A DNA stretch of 50,278 bases from Dyadobacter psychrotolerans (lineage in GTDB: Bacteria > Bacteroidota > Bacteroidia > Cytophagales > Spirosomataceae), in the NCBI RefSeq assembly GCF_004349265.1, contig NZ_SMFL01000026.1:1-50278 (forward strand), in the 5' to 3' direction. The notes beneath the pieces were generated by a model. That model was given only the letters and a program-made list of their open reading frames with translations. It was not told the origin of the DNA and did not search any database. Below, in pieces: positions 8,696-18,095 of the stretch (position 1 is its first letter; each line of letters begins with the position of its first letter). The position numbers were made by a program, and so were the translations under genes.

Positions 8696-9469
8696 TTGAA
8701 TAAAATCAATGTCATGGTGCCGGAAGCATTCAGCACAATTGGATGATAAAATATAATATAAAATATAACAAACTTCTATTTGGTAACTAGAATTACTTAG
8801 ACAGAAGTTTCAAATTAATTGGCACATAAGTTAACCAAATCAGGACTAAAATCCAAAATTCTCCATAGCTCCTAACAGGTAGAATGACAACAATTTTGCG
8901 CAATCAACGATTGCCGGGTGATCAATTTCACACTGCGTACGACGGATTTTTTTTGATGAGCGATCGCTTTCTCATTTTGTTTCTTTCAACTGAAAATGTA
9001 TTACACTGGATAACCACCCACATTGATTTGAATAATGATCTGATTATTAATCATTTCGGGATGATTATGGGACAGCATAAAGGGTAAACAATGTTGGTTT
9101 TCCCACCCCTACTTCTGGGGACTTTTTCTACAAAATTGGGAATAGTAACGACATTTTTACATGCTTTGCGTAAAGCCAAACTACTTCGAGTCCCAAGTAT
9201 TATTGCCAAGGGTTAAGAAAAAAATTGTGCATTTTTAATTATCCACGTGCGTGTTGAGGCACCTTAGCACTGTTACAATTGGGTTTTCAGAAAGTTACAT
9301 AACGTTATGGACTGCCAAGGAAAGAATAAATGTATACTCACGGACACAATTACCAAGCAAATGAGCAAAAGAAAAATTATGCTATATGATTTGGCACGAA
9401 ATTCTACTACGGTTACATCAAGACTTGCCCGTTAAAGTAAGGATATACTTAATTCAACCACTTGATAAA
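8696..9469. other. Long intergenic region, mostly without a convincing gene
   Basis: The 774-bp stretch between a - strand regulator and a + strand outer-membrane protein is AT-rich. It has a 67-codon open frame at 8884-9087 with weak support (AGGT before the ATG, no recognisable family) and a small CCCC/GGGG hairpin followed by TTTTT around 9103-9127. It probably contains the two divergent promoters. Confidence 0.5.
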
Positions 9470-10090
9470 ATGTATAAATATATCAGCATAATTATTTGTT
9501 TTTTTGTATTACCGACAGCAAATGCCCAGACTAAGGCCGAGAATACCCGGCCATTAACCTATGATCAGAAGTCACCCGATTTTCTTCAATATAGAAATCG
9601 GTGGAATTTGAAGTTAGGGGTTGGAGTTGGGACTACGTGGCGTTATAAAGACAATTTTCTCGACGTAGCAACATTATCCGTTTCAGCAGAGCCATCCTAT
9701 CGGTTGAACAATTATGTTGCTCTTGGCGCCAGAGCTGAATATACATTTGCTAATTCCTACCTATCAGGTAAATACAGAATAAAGGCAAACCCAATTGGAT
9801 CTCTATCCCTGACCGGTGATGTAATAAAATTGTGGAATAACGCGCATGCTCCATTTATCGGTTTGGGAGCAGGAGCCTACTTTTTAGGAAATGGTGAGCG
9901 TTTTGTAAACAACGATCCTGCTCATGAAGTTGTCGCAGATAAACAGAAGCTAGGTACCCGGTTCGGCGTTTCCCCACGTATCGGATTAAATGTTATGGCT
10001 TTTTCTATTGCTGTGGAGGTCCATCTGATTGACGAAAAAACGTATCACAACCGGGACTACGCGACGCTAAAAATTGGCTATACGCTATAA
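9470..10090 (+). CDS. Small outer-membrane beta-barrel protein
   Basis: The frame is open from 9386, but the ATG at 9470 gives a signal peptide (MYKYISIIICFFVLPTANAQ), so I start there; the protein has 206 residues. The mature protein has alternating hydrophobic/polar strands, such as WNLKLGVGVGTTWRYKDNF, YVALGARAEYTFAN and HAPFIGLGAGAYFLGNGERF, and ends with the aromatic YATLKIGYTL expected of a barrel C-terminus. It resembles porin-like or OmpW-like small barrels, but I cannot assign a family. A strong terminator follows at 10143-10193. No partner gene is adjacent. Confidence 0.75.
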   Translation: MYKYISIIICFFVLPTANAQTKAENTRPLTYDQKSPDFLQYRNRWNLKLGVGVGTTWRYKDNFLDVATLSVSAEPSYRLNNYVALGARAEYTFANSYLSGKYRIKANPIGSLSLTGDVIKLWNNAHAPFIGLGAGAYFLGNGERFVNNDPAHEVVADKQKLGTRFGVSPRIGLNVMAFSIAVEVHLIDEKTYHNRDYATLKIGYTL

Positions 10091-10142
10091 GATTCACTAT
10101 TGATACTTCGTGTATAGCAAATAATAAGCTAATATCCTTACT

Positions 10143-10193
10143 AAAATCGGGTTGATTTAATAGCTTTCGCTTGTAAGTTAACCCGGTTTTTAC
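10143..10193 (+). terminator. Rho-independent terminator after the outer-membrane barrel gene
   Basis: AAAATCGGGTTGATTTA pairs with TAAGTTAACCCGGTTTT through a 15-17 bp stem with G-U pairs, and a T-run follows. The symmetric A and T flanks could also stop transcription on the - strand. Confidence 0.75.
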
Positions 10194-10926
10194 GTTTGAA
10201 ATGATTGCCCAGAATGGTCTTCATCCCTCCCTGCTGGGTGCGCAATCATTAGCGCAGCGTTTTCTTGAAGACTTCCCGGAAATCCTCGACTACCGAAGGA
10301 CGTAGGTGCTACCCCCTAATCTGGTCAGATCATATTCCTCGGACTGAGTAAAAGCTTGGCCCCTTAATCGCTAATTTATTTACGCTACTTCTTAATAATT
10401 CTATTTCGCACGACAAATGTCTCACATGCACTAGACAAGACGTTTACAGTCCATGGGAAGCCCGGGCTCACGCCTAAATCTAATTATGCCGCCTGCTGCA
10501 TTTATAGCCACAATCAATTTAACAAGCAAGTAATAGAAAAGATGTTAAACTATTCTACAAATTTTGTAATATTATTTCTTCATTTTTGTTTTGAAATGAA
10601 TTGGTTTAGAAATTGTTGTTATTCACATTTAGAATCGGACGGGGAATAAAACTTTTGTGGAATTGGCGTAAAGCAATTTAAAATATCAGGCTTGCGGAAG
10701 GATTTTTTATTAGGTCGATGCTAAATCAGCTTTTGTAATCGAATCGTACAAAAGAATAATCCTATTTTACAGTAAAACGCTTCACTGAAATTATTCCGCA
10801 TTAAATTCTGTAAACTGACGATTTTTTTAACTTAAATTTGTTCAACTTTGCTCAACACAAAATTCCGGTTTAAGAACTTTCGTCATTTCAACCCTCGATG
10901 CCGAGAAACTGATTAACCGAAAAATT
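10194..10926. other. Intergenic region upstream of the capsule locus
   Basis: I find no supported gene in this stretch of more than 700 bp. An open stretch around 10240-10300 reads as a possible decayed coding remnant, but with stops. Close to the first capsule gene there is a TAAATTTG at 10833-10840, matching the Bacteroidota -7 consensus TAnnTTTG, in a very AT-rich context; I do not see a clear -33 TTG. The leader of about 90 nt before 10927 has no recognised riboswitch. Confidence 0.45.
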
Positions 10927-11664
10927 ATGCTCAACTGGTTATTTAACAAAAAAAATAGTGACAATGTCAGCCTGTCCCGTATCGGGGTAGACATTCACTC
11001 TCACATCATTCCCGGAATCGATGATGGTGTCGAAACCATAGAACAATCAGTTGCGATGGCTCGCAAGTTTCAGGAGCTTGGTTACACAAGAATTGTTACC
11101 ACGCCGCACGTAATGTGGGATTGTTACAAAAATACGCCCGAAATTATCAATGCAGGTTTAGAAGATGTCCGGCAGGCTGTTAAAGCTGCGGGGCTCAACG
11201 TTCAGATTGACGCTGCCGCAGAGTATTTCATCGACGAACACTTCACGACCCTTCTTGAAAATGGTGAAGAGTTTATGACTTTACCCGGAAAGCGTTTATT
11301 GGTTGAACTTCCATACTCTACTCCGTTATTGAATGTTTCCGAGACGTTGTTTCTGATTCTTCAGAAAGGTTACCAGCCCGTACTAGCGCATCCGGAAAGA
11401 TATACCTACTTCTACTCAGATCCATCCATTTACAAGAAATTTTGTGACCAGGGGTGCGAGCTTCAGGTAAATATTTTATCATTAGGAAGTTACTATAACG
11501 AAAATGTTCATAAAATGGCTGAATATCTTTTAAAGAATGGGCTAATCACCTTTTTAGGTACTGACGCGCACAGAATGCAGCATTTAGAAATGATCCGCAA
11601 ATTCCAGGGAAATAAATGGCTTGAAAAATATCCTTTTCAAAATGAGAAACTTATAAATATTTGA
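10927..11664 (+). CDS. CpsB/CapC-type protein-tyrosine phosphatase (PHP fold)
   Basis: The 245-residue cytoplasmic protein has the PHP metal-binding signature: GVDIHSHIIPGIDDGVETIEQSV near the N-terminus, then TTPHVMWD, a central AAAEYFIDEHF, PVLAHPERYTYFY and a C-terminal FLGTDAHRM. These His and Asp residues hold the metal cluster of CpsB/CapC/YwqE phosphatases. In capsule loci the enzyme removes phosphate from the tyrosine kinase, which here is encoded 1.1 kb downstream at 12756-15131. The length is usual for the family. It is the first gene of the capsule locus and has its own leader. Confidence 0.9.
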   Translation: MLNWLFNKKNSDNVSLSRIGVDIHSHIIPGIDDGVETIEQSVAMARKFQELGYTRIVTTPHVMWDCYKNTPEIINAGLEDVRQAVKAAGLNVQIDAAAEYFIDEHFTTLLENGEEFMTLPGKRLLVELPYSTPLLNVSETLFLILQKGYQPVLAHPERYTYFYSDPSIYKKFCDQGCELQVNILSLGSYYNENVHKMAEYLLKNGLITFLGTDAHRMQHLEMIRKFQGNKWLEKYPFQNEKLINI

Positions 11665-11693
11665 TGATCATAATTGAATTTATTCTATATTTG
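11660..11693 (+). promoter_or_regulatory. Candidate Bacteroidota promoter for the wza-wzc genes
   Basis: TTTG at 11660-11663 and TATATTTG at 11686-11693 (consensus TAnnTTTG) lie 22 nt apart, about 195 bp before the export lipoprotein gene. The -33 box overlaps the stop of the phosphatase gene. The match is by consensus only. Confidence 0.35.
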
Positions 11694-11888
11694 TCCTAGA
11701 ATTAAATTTTTTGCCATTTTGGACTATAATAAGATTGATCATAAACTGATCAAATCAAAACTCAAAGTTGTAATCGATCCTGTGTTTAAAGCAGACAAAC
11801 AATGAAGTAAAATTTGATTTTTACACCAAATTAAAGTTCACACAAACTACATCTAACGAAATAATAACATTATTACACTCAACTTTTC

Positions 11889-12701
11889 ATGAAACAAACC
11901 TGTATCTATTATCTTTTTTTAGCGACTTGCTTCATTGCGATGATCGGAGGAACAACATCCTGCGTTTCTCCCAAAACAATTGTATATTTTCAAGGAGATT
12001 CATTACGATACTCCTCTCAAGAAATTACTCAAAAATACGTGCCGCTTATTCAGCCAAACGACCTGTTGACGATTGTTGTTGGAAGTTTGAATATGGAAGC
12101 GAACGAGGTTTTTAACACGCCTAACTTGTTCACTACAGCAAGTTCCAATTATAACTCGATGGGCGGCACTAAGGCACAACCTATTGGTTATTTAGTAGAC
12201 ATGGATGGTGCAATTGAAATACCACTCCTTGGTAAAGTCAAGATTGCCGGTTTAAATACAACTGACGCTGCAGATACAATTAGAATTAGATTAAAAAGTT
12301 ACCTTAAAGAGCCTAGTGTGATTGTTCGTACTTTGAATTTTAAGATTTCCGTGCTCGGAGAGGTTGCTAATCCAATGGTGTATGTTATACCTGATGAAAA
12401 AATCACCATTTTAGAGATTTTGAGTCTTGCAGGAGACATGACTATTTACGGAAATAGAAACAATGTTATGGTTATCAGGGAGGAAAATGGAAAACGGGAG
12501 TATGCGCGGTTAGATCTGACATCCAGAGAGATATTTAACTCACCTTATTATTATATGCATAAAAATGATGTAATTTATGTAGAACCTGTTAAGTCCAGAA
12601 TGTTGGATACCGATAGCCGTATCCGCACTGTTCCACTGATAGTTACTATTGTGGGAGGTATCAGCACCTTAGGGATCCTTATTTTTAATCTTGCAAAATA
12701 A
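11889..12701 (+). CDS. wza: Polysaccharide export lipoprotein, Wza/BexD-like
   Basis: The 270-residue protein begins with a lipoprotein signal whose lipobox is GGTTSC (Cys at residue 25). It has the polysaccharide export N-terminal domain (YVPLIQPNDLLTIVVGSLNMEANEVF) and an SLBB-like segment (ISVLGEVANPMVYVIPDEKITILEILSLAGDMTIYGN). A hydrophobic C-terminal helix (VPLIVTIVGGISTLGILIFNL) matches the outer-membrane-spanning helix of Wza-type channels. It forms the outer-membrane export channel for the capsule and works with the Wzc-like kinase encoded 54 bp downstream. The length is typical of Bacteroidota versions, which are shorter than the E. coli protein. Confidence 0.9.
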   Translation: MKQTCIYYLFLATCFIAMIGGTTSCVSPKTIVYFQGDSLRYSSQEITQKYVPLIQPNDLLTIVVGSLNMEANEVFNTPNLFTTASSNYNSMGGTKAQPIGYLVDMDGAIEIPLLGKVKIAGLNTTDAADTIRIRLKSYLKEPSVIVRTLNFKISVLGEVANPMVYVIPDEKITILEILSLAGDMTIYGNRNNVMVIREENGKREYARLDLTSREIFNSPYYYMHKNDVIYVEPVKSRMLDTDSRIRTVPLIVTIVGGISTLGILIFNLAK

Positions 12702-12755
12702 TTGTTCCTGTTTTAGGGAAGCGATTATAGAGTATACAGCATAGCATCTTAACTT

Positions 12756-15131
12756 ATGAACAATAATCTCAACGGAGTACAGCCAGAATTTTCGGAGGAC
12801 GAACAAAGCTTTGATATTAACAAGTACATACGCATGTACGCCAGATACTGGTATCTATTCCCGATCTTTCTTCTTATCGGATTGGCATGCGCCTATTACT
12901 ACCTGCATGTGACACAACCTATTTACAGCACCCACACCACGTTGTTGATCAAAGATGAAAACAAGGGTCTGGGTGGTGCACAGGGTGATATATTGTCAGA
13001 ATTGAGTTCACAATTTGGAGGTAATAAAATCCTGGAAAACGAATTGGAAATTATTAAGTCGCACTCCATCATGGAGCAGGTGATTAAAAACCTAAGCCTG
13101 GACGTTGCATATAGTACCGAAGATGGAATTCGCACAATTACACTTTATAAGAACACCCCTGTCATTATTAAACCGGAAGTGATAACGCCTTATGGTATGC
13201 AAAACCCGCTTGTGATACACATGACAGACAGCATACATTTCCGCTTCAATGATGAGGATAAAATATTCAAAGTTGGTCAGCGGTTTAACAATCCGTGGGG
13301 CGCCTTCGTCGTCTTGAAGGGTGGCAAAGCGGCAATTACAGATATGTCGGTCCATTTTGCTGATTCCAAGGCAATGGCTGAAAATATGCTTAAACGTTTA
13401 ACCGTTTCTCAGCCAAATGCTAAAAGTACAGTTCTGGAACTTACCTACGAGGACGTTAACGTCCAGCGCTCAAAAGATGTATTAAATATGTTGTTGGATG
13501 TCTACGTACAATCCTCACTGAGTGACAAAAATAGCGAGGCCAGTAATACACTGAAATTTATTGAAAACCGTCTAGGTTTGATTACTGGTGAACTGGGCGA
13601 TGTGGAGAAAGATGTGGAATCATACAAAACAAACCAAGGAATAACAGATATCAGCGCGGAGTCGCAGTTGTTTCTCGAGAATATCAAAGAAAATGATTCT
13701 AAACTAAATGAGGTCAATACCAAGATTAGCATTCTTGAGAGCGTCGATAGTTATATCAGTAACGCCGGTGAGGGAGCGGTGGCTCCCGCTACTTATATGA
13801 TCGATGATCCAGTTTTAGTATCGCTTTTAACACGCTTTAATGAACTGGAATTGCAGCGTGAAAAATATGCCCGGACCACTACTTCTAAAAACCCCCTTTT
13901 GGAAACAATCAATACTCAACTGGAAGGAACCCGGCAATCCATACGTGAGAACGTTCAGAACTTAAAGCGCGGGATGGCTGTCACCCGAAAGAATCTGGAA
14001 GGTATAAATACCCGGTTTTCTGCGGGGCTGAGAAGTATTCCGAAAAAAGAGCGCGAGTTTGTAGGCATCAAACGTCAGCAATCGATCAAGGAAGAACTTT
14101 ATCTTTACTTGCTTCAGAAACGTGAAGAAACCGCCCTTGCATATGCCTCTACTGTTACAGATAGTCGCCTAATCGATGCACCAATATCTACTTTCAATCC
14201 TATTAAGCCAAAAAGGTCATTAATATGGTTAGGGTCCGCAGCAGCGGGTATAGGCATTCCTCTATTGTTAATCAACCTATTGTTTATGCTTAACAATACC
14301 GTTCAGCGCAGAGAGGAAGTTGAGGGCCTTACACATGCATCTGTGCTTGGTGAAATAGGATTAATGAAAGCGACCAAAGAGCGAAAAGAGGAGGATGCAA
14401 TAGTGCGCATGACAAGCCGCAGCGCCGTTGCAGAGCAGATCAGGGCATTACGGACTAATCTTCAATATCTGGGCGACGGGACCTGCCGTGTTTTGATGTT
14501 TACCTCCTCCATCGGTGGAGAAGGTAAAAGTTTTGTCAGTGTTAATTTAGCAGCTAGCTTAGCTTATTCGGATAAAAAAGTATTATTGATCGGGCTGGAT
14601 TTGCGTAAACCGACATTACATCAGCGCCTTGAAATTCCTAATAAGACCGGAGCATCAAACTGTCTGATCGGACAGGGAAATTATGCTGACTACATTCAGA
14701 CTACCGGTGTACACCCAAAATTCCACGTTCTAACCAGCGGACCTATACCGCCCAACCCAGCTGAACTTCTAAGCAATGGCAGACTGGGGCCTTTATTGGC
14801 AGAGCTTCGCCAGCAATATGATTATATCCTGATTGACTCACCTCCTTTTGGTCTGGTGACGGACTCAGCTCTTATTGCCGACCATGTAGATGCAACATTA
14901 TACATTGTCCGTTTCAACTATACGTTAAGGGATCACCTCAAACGGATTGGTGAGTTGCAGCGGGCAAGACGCTTTGCTAATCTCTCGATCATTTTCAACG
15001 GCGTAAGATATGGTGCAGGTTATGGTTATGGTTATGGTTACGGTGGCTATGGTTATGGTTATTATACCGATGAAAAATCCGGTAAAGGTGATCTTAGAAA
15101 GAGGTTGAAAAAGATGGTAACAAATAGTTAA
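12756..15131 (+). CDS. wzc: Wzc-like polysaccharide co-polymerase and bacterial tyrosine autokinase
   Basis: The 791-residue inner-membrane protein has a Wzz domain: transmembrane helix at about 31-50 (YWYLFPIFLLIGLACAYYYL), long coiled periplasmic region 50-490, and a second membrane helix at about 491-513. A BY-kinase domain follows. Its nucleotide motifs are Walker A (SSIGGEGKSFVSVNLA), Walker A' (VLLIGLDLRKP) and Walker B (YDYILIDSPP). The C-terminus has a tyrosine-glycine tail (GYGYGYGYGGYGYGYYTDE), the expected autophosphorylation cluster. The kinase controls chain length and export of capsule, and cycles with the CpsB phosphatase encoded at 10927-11664. An 11-bp hairpin follows the gene. 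Confidence 0.93.
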   Translation: MNNNLNGVQPEFSEDEQSFDINKYIRMYARYWYLFPIFLLIGLACAYYYLHVTQPIYSTHTTLLIKDENKGLGGAQGDILSELSSQFGGNKILENELEIIKSHSIMEQVIKNLSLDVAYSTEDGIRTITLYKNTPVIIKPEVITPYGMQNPLVIHMTDSIHFRFNDEDKIFKVGQRFNNPWGAFVVLKGGKAAITDMSVHFADSKAMAENMLKRLTVSQPNAKSTVLELTYEDVNVQRSKDVLNMLLDVYVQSSLSDKNSEASNTLKFIENRLGLITGELGDVEKDVESYKTNQGITDISAESQLFLENIKENDSKLNEVNTKISILESVDSYISNAGEGAVAPATYMIDDPVLVSLLTRFNELELQREKYARTTTSKNPLLETINTQLEGTRQSIRENVQNLKRGMAVTRKNLEGINTRFSAGLRSIPKKEREFVGIKRQQSIKEELYLYLLQKREETALAYASTVTDSRLIDAPISTFNPIKPKRSLIWLGSAAAGIGIPLLLINLLFMLNNTVQRREEVEGLTHASVLGEIGLMKATKERKEEDAIVRMTSRSAVAEQIRALRTNLQYLGDGTCRVLMFTSSIGGEGKSFVSVNLAASLAYSDKKVLLIGLDLRKPTLHQRLEIPNKTGASNCLIGQGNYADYIQTTGVHPKFHVLTSGPIPPNPAELLSNGRLGPLLAELRQQYDYILIDSPPFGLVTDSALIADHVDATLYIVRFNYTLRDHLKRIGELQRARRFANLSIIFNGVRYGAGYGYGYGYGGYGYGYYTDEKSGKGDLRKRLKKMVTNS

Positions 15132-15138
15132 TATGTTG

Positions 15139-15165
15139 CGAAGGTTCCGTTACACGGGGCCTTCG
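15139..15165 (+). terminator. Hairpin downstream of wzc
   Basis: CGAAGGTTCCG and CGGGGCCTTCG pair over 11 bp, with two G-U pairs, across a TTACA loop. Only a weak T-rich stretch (TTGTAAAG) follows, so it may act as a terminator or as a processing or stability hairpin. Confidence 0.55.
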
Positions 15166-15387
15166 TTGTAAAGTCTCATATCATCTAATAAGTAAGCCGC
15201 CGGAAACTTAATAATAAACGTATACATGCTTAACTTAAAAAAGTTATGATTGTATTTATCAAATTTGTTTGTTTAAAAATTGCAATTATCTTTAAATAGT
15301 CTTATTTTCGAATATGCTATAGTCAGTTTTTCAAATAGATACGAAAAATTTGATTCGGATATATCTCTAAGAAATTAAAAGAACCCG

Positions 15388-15404
15388 ATACTCAACGTTA
15401 TTAA
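15388..15404 (+). repeat. Direct repeat copy 1 (ATACTCAACGTTATTAA)
   Basis: The same 17 bases occur at 16958-16974. Both copies are followed shortly by AAAATGAT and lie in leaders of nucleotide-sugar genes, 120 bp before ugd and about 50 bp before manC. Confidence 0.7.
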
Positions 15405-15524
15405 AATGATCCTAATTTGCACACCCTCCGCAGGTGTAGTGTTACAAAGTTATGCTCGTATCTTCATCGAAGCCATTCCGGAAAGACCAGATTCTGTTCT
15501 GAACAATTTTTAAATAATTAACCT

Positions 15525-16847
15525 ATGAAAATTTCAGTAATTGGCACCGGCTATGTCGGACTTGTAACCGGAACTTGTTTTGCCGAAACCGGTAACCAAG
15601 TAACCTGTGTCGACATAGACACCAACAAAGTTGCCCGCCTTCAAAAGGGAGAGATACCCATTTATGAACCCGGGTTAGATGTGCTCTTTGATCGGAACAT
15701 AGCCGAAGACCGGTTAAAATTTACAACCGATCTAGTAGAAGGTATTAAAGATGCAGAGGTCATTTTCCTGGCCCTCCCTACTCCTCCAGGTGAAGATGGG
15801 TCGGCCGACTTAAAATATATTTTGGGTGTAGCCAATGATCTGGGTCCAATCTTGAAGAATTACGCTGTCATTATTGATAAAAGCACCGTACCGGTCGGGA
15901 CGGCCGAAAAAGTACGCGCCGCCATCGCTGCTAATGCAACCATCGACTTTGACGTAGTATCCAATCCCGAATTCCTTCGGGAAGGTGTAGCGGTTGAGGA
16001 CTTTATGAAACCTGATCGTGTAGTGGTTGGCACCACTTCCGAAAAGGCAAAAAAGGTAATGGAAAAACTATATGCGCCATTGGTGCGTCAGGGTAATCCG
16101 GTCATTTTTATGGATGAGCGTTCAGCAGAAATGACCAAGTATGCAGCTAATTCTTTCCTTGCGCTAAAAATCACTTTCATGAATGAAATCGCCAACCTCT
16201 GTGAGAAGGTGGGTGCGAACGTGGATGATATCCGCCGAGGTATCGGTACAGATAGCCGCATCGGAAAACGCTTCCTGTTTGCGGGTATTGGTTATGGCGG
16301 AAGCTGTTTCCCAAAAGATGTGCAAGCTCTGGCCAAAACTTCTTCAGATTATGGCTATGACTTCCGTACATTAAGATCCGTGATGGCTGTAAATGATGAT
16401 CAGAAGAAAAAACTGCTTCCCGTTGTAACTGAATATTTTGATGGAAACCTGAAAGGGAAAACTATCGCCGTTTGGGGATTGGCATTTAAACCTTACACAG
16501 ACGACATACGCGAAGCACCAGCCCTGGAAAATATTCAGGCACTGTTGGATGCAGGCGCAAACATTACAGTATACGATCCGGAAGCGATGGACAATGTGAA
16601 AAAGCTGATCCCTAACATCACCTATTGCCACACAGCCTACGCTGCTCTGGACGATGCAGATGCACTCATGATCTTTACCGAATGGCCACAATTCAGAACA
16701 CCGGATTTTGAGAAAATGAGCAAACTGTTAAAGGATAAAGTAATCTTTGACGGAAGAAATTTATACGAACTGGAAACCATGCGCGAGAATGGGTTTACAT
16801 ATTACAGTATCGGAAGAGAAGTAGTAAGCCCGGGTGTCACTGCTTAA
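15525..16847 (+). CDS. ugd: UDP-glucose 6-dehydrogenase
   Basis: The 440-residue cytoplasmic enzyme oxidises UDP-glucose to UDP-glucuronate with two NAD+. The N-terminal Rossmann domain has GTGYVGLVTGTCFAETGNQV with an acidic end (CVDID). The catalytic cysteine lies in GIGYGGSCFPKDVQAL (about residue 260), and the central STVPVGTAEKVR and NPEFLREG motifs are present. The C-terminal UDP-binding domain reads WGLAFKPYTDDIREAPAL. The length is normal for the family. It supplies uronic acid to the capsule or to other polymers. It is the first of four nucleotide-sugar genes, all on the + strand. Confidence 0.95.
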   Translation: MKISVIGTGYVGLVTGTCFAETGNQVTCVDIDTNKVARLQKGEIPIYEPGLDVLFDRNIAEDRLKFTTDLVEGIKDAEVIFLALPTPPGEDGSADLKYILGVANDLGPILKNYAVIIDKSTVPVGTAEKVRAAIAANATIDFDVVSNPEFLREGVAVEDFMKPDRVVVGTTSEKAKKVMEKLYAPLVRQGNPVIFMDERSAEMTKYAANSFLALKITFMNEIANLCEKVGANVDDIRRGIGTDSRIGKRFLFAGIGYGGSCFPKDVQALAKTSSDYGYDFRTLRSVMAVNDDQKKKLLPVVTEYFDGNLKGKTIAVWGLAFKPYTDDIREAPALENIQALLDAGANITVYDPEAMDNVKKLIPNITYCHTAYAALDDADALMIFTEWPQFRTPDFEKMSKLLKDKVIFDGRNLYELETMRENGFTYYSIGREVVSPGVTA

Positions 16848-16957
16848 AGGGTTCACGCAGAGGACGGAGAGATAAAACGCATACGGCGCTAAGCTTTAAT
16901 GTTTGGCTACGTGTTCTGTCACACGGGGTTTTAACTTTTCGATCTTAACAACAACAA

Positions 16958-16974
16958 ATACTCAACGTTATTAA
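16958..16974 (+). repeat. Direct repeat copy 2 (ATACTCAACGTTATTAA)
   Basis: This is identical over 17 bases to 15388-15404. It lies in the 175-bp spacer between ugd and manC. The spacing to the following AAAATGAT differs from copy 1 by an inserted CTAT-like stretch. Confidence 0.7.
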
Positions 16975-17022
16975 CTATAAAATGATGCCGACGGCCGATT
17001 GCCAAAAGCTGACAGCAAAAAA

Positions 17023-18024
17023 ATGAGCATTATCCACGTCATACTATCCGGAGGAGTCGGCAGCCGTTTGTGGCCTGTCTCCCGCAAATCAATGCCCAAG
17101 CAGTACATTCCGATGTTTGGAGAAAAATCGCTATTTCAGCTGACTGCCGAAAGGAGTAAATCACTTGTCGACAGGATTCTGGTAGTAGGAAACAAAGACA
17201 ATTACCTCCTATCTCAGGCAGACATGATGCGTGCCGGGGTTAATGAGTTCACTGAGATCATTGAAGCGGCACCACGTAACACCGCAGCAGCGATTGCTTT
17301 TGCAGCCTTTGCCGCCCAGCCCGGTGATATCTTGCTGGTAACACCCTCAGACCATATCATTACAAACGAAGCCGCCTATGCTGCTGCTCTTTCAGAAGCG
17401 GTTGCTTTGGCAGAGCAGGGAAATCTGGTCACCTTTGGCATTACCCCTACCAAACCGGAAACGGGTTATGGTTATATTGAATACAACGGTAACGAAGTTT
17501 TGTCTTTCAGGGAAAAACCAAATGAACAGACTGCTCAAAACTTTATAAATTCCGGTAGCTTTTTGTGGAACAGTGGTATGTTTTGCTTTAAAGCAGGTAT
17601 CTATCTGGAAGAGTTGAACAAATTTGAACCGGCTATACTGGAAACTTCGCTAAACTGTTACGAAGGACGATTGGAAGGGCTTTTGCCGGAAAACGAAACC
17701 ATGTTGATTCCATCCAAAAGTATTGACTATGCCGTGATGGAACGTTCCGAAAAGATCAAGGTTGTACAGGCTAACTTTGGCTGGTCTGATCTGGGATCTT
17801 TTGAATCCATCTGGGAGCATTGGGAAGGACAGGGAGAAATTCACCGTTTCAAGGACAATAACTGTGTTGTTGGCTCCGAAAAACATGTTGAGTTTTTAGG
17901 AGTAAGCAACATTGTACTGGTCGAAACCAGTGATGCTATTCTTGTCCTGGCTAAAACAAGCTCTCAGGATGTTAAGAAGATATACGAGAGACTAGAGAGA
18001 GAAAAACCAGAATTGGTTAACTAA
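17023..18024 (+). CDS. manC: Mannose-1-phosphate guanylyltransferase
   Basis: I use the ATG at 17023 instead of the in-frame TTG at 16999, as the conserved domain begins with MSIIHVILSGGVGSRLWPVSRKSMPKQY, the pyrophosphorylase signature. Also visible are TPSDHIIT, the TGYGYIE motif, FREKPNEQ and the DYAVMERSEKIKVVQANFGWSDLGS C-terminal active-site segment. At 333 residues it has the guanylyltransferase domain only, without the fused phosphomannose isomerase found in longer ManC proteins. It makes GDP-mannose, the substrate for gmd encoded two genes downstream. Confidence 0.93.
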   Translation: MSIIHVILSGGVGSRLWPVSRKSMPKQYIPMFGEKSLFQLTAERSKSLVDRILVVGNKDNYLLSQADMMRAGVNEFTEIIEAAPRNTAAAIAFAAFAAQPGDILLVTPSDHIITNEAAYAAALSEAVALAEQGNLVTFGITPTKPETGYGYIEYNGNEVLSFREKPNEQTAQNFINSGSFLWNSGMFCFKAGIYLEELNKFEPAILETSLNCYEGRLEGLLPENETMLIPSKSIDYAVMERSEKIKVVQANFGWSDLGSFESIWEHWEGQGEIHRFKDNNCVVGSEKHVEFLGVSNIVLVETSDAILVLAKTSSQDVKKIYERLEREKPELVN

Positions 18025-18095
18025 ATCTCCGTGTTACGCCGTCTTGACTCCAAAAACTCCGCGGTTAATAAATCTGATAAACTGAAAATTAAGAC

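Larger units (their letters stand above)
15132..15524. other. Intergenic leader of the sugar-nucleotide genes with hairpin and repeat
   Basis: The 393-bp spacer between wzc and ugd holds a hairpin at 15139-15165, then very AT-rich DNA, then a 17-bp repeat (15388-15404) that recurs upstream of manC. TATCTTTA around 15288 is an imperfect -7 match. No coding sequence is supported. Confidence 0.5.

Noticed and set aside
8884..9087. A 67-codon open frame on the + strand in the spacer after the LuxR-type gene
   Set aside because: No family resemblance, no signal peptide or helix pattern, and only a weak ribosome-binding site. It is mentioned in the spacer entry but not called as a gene.
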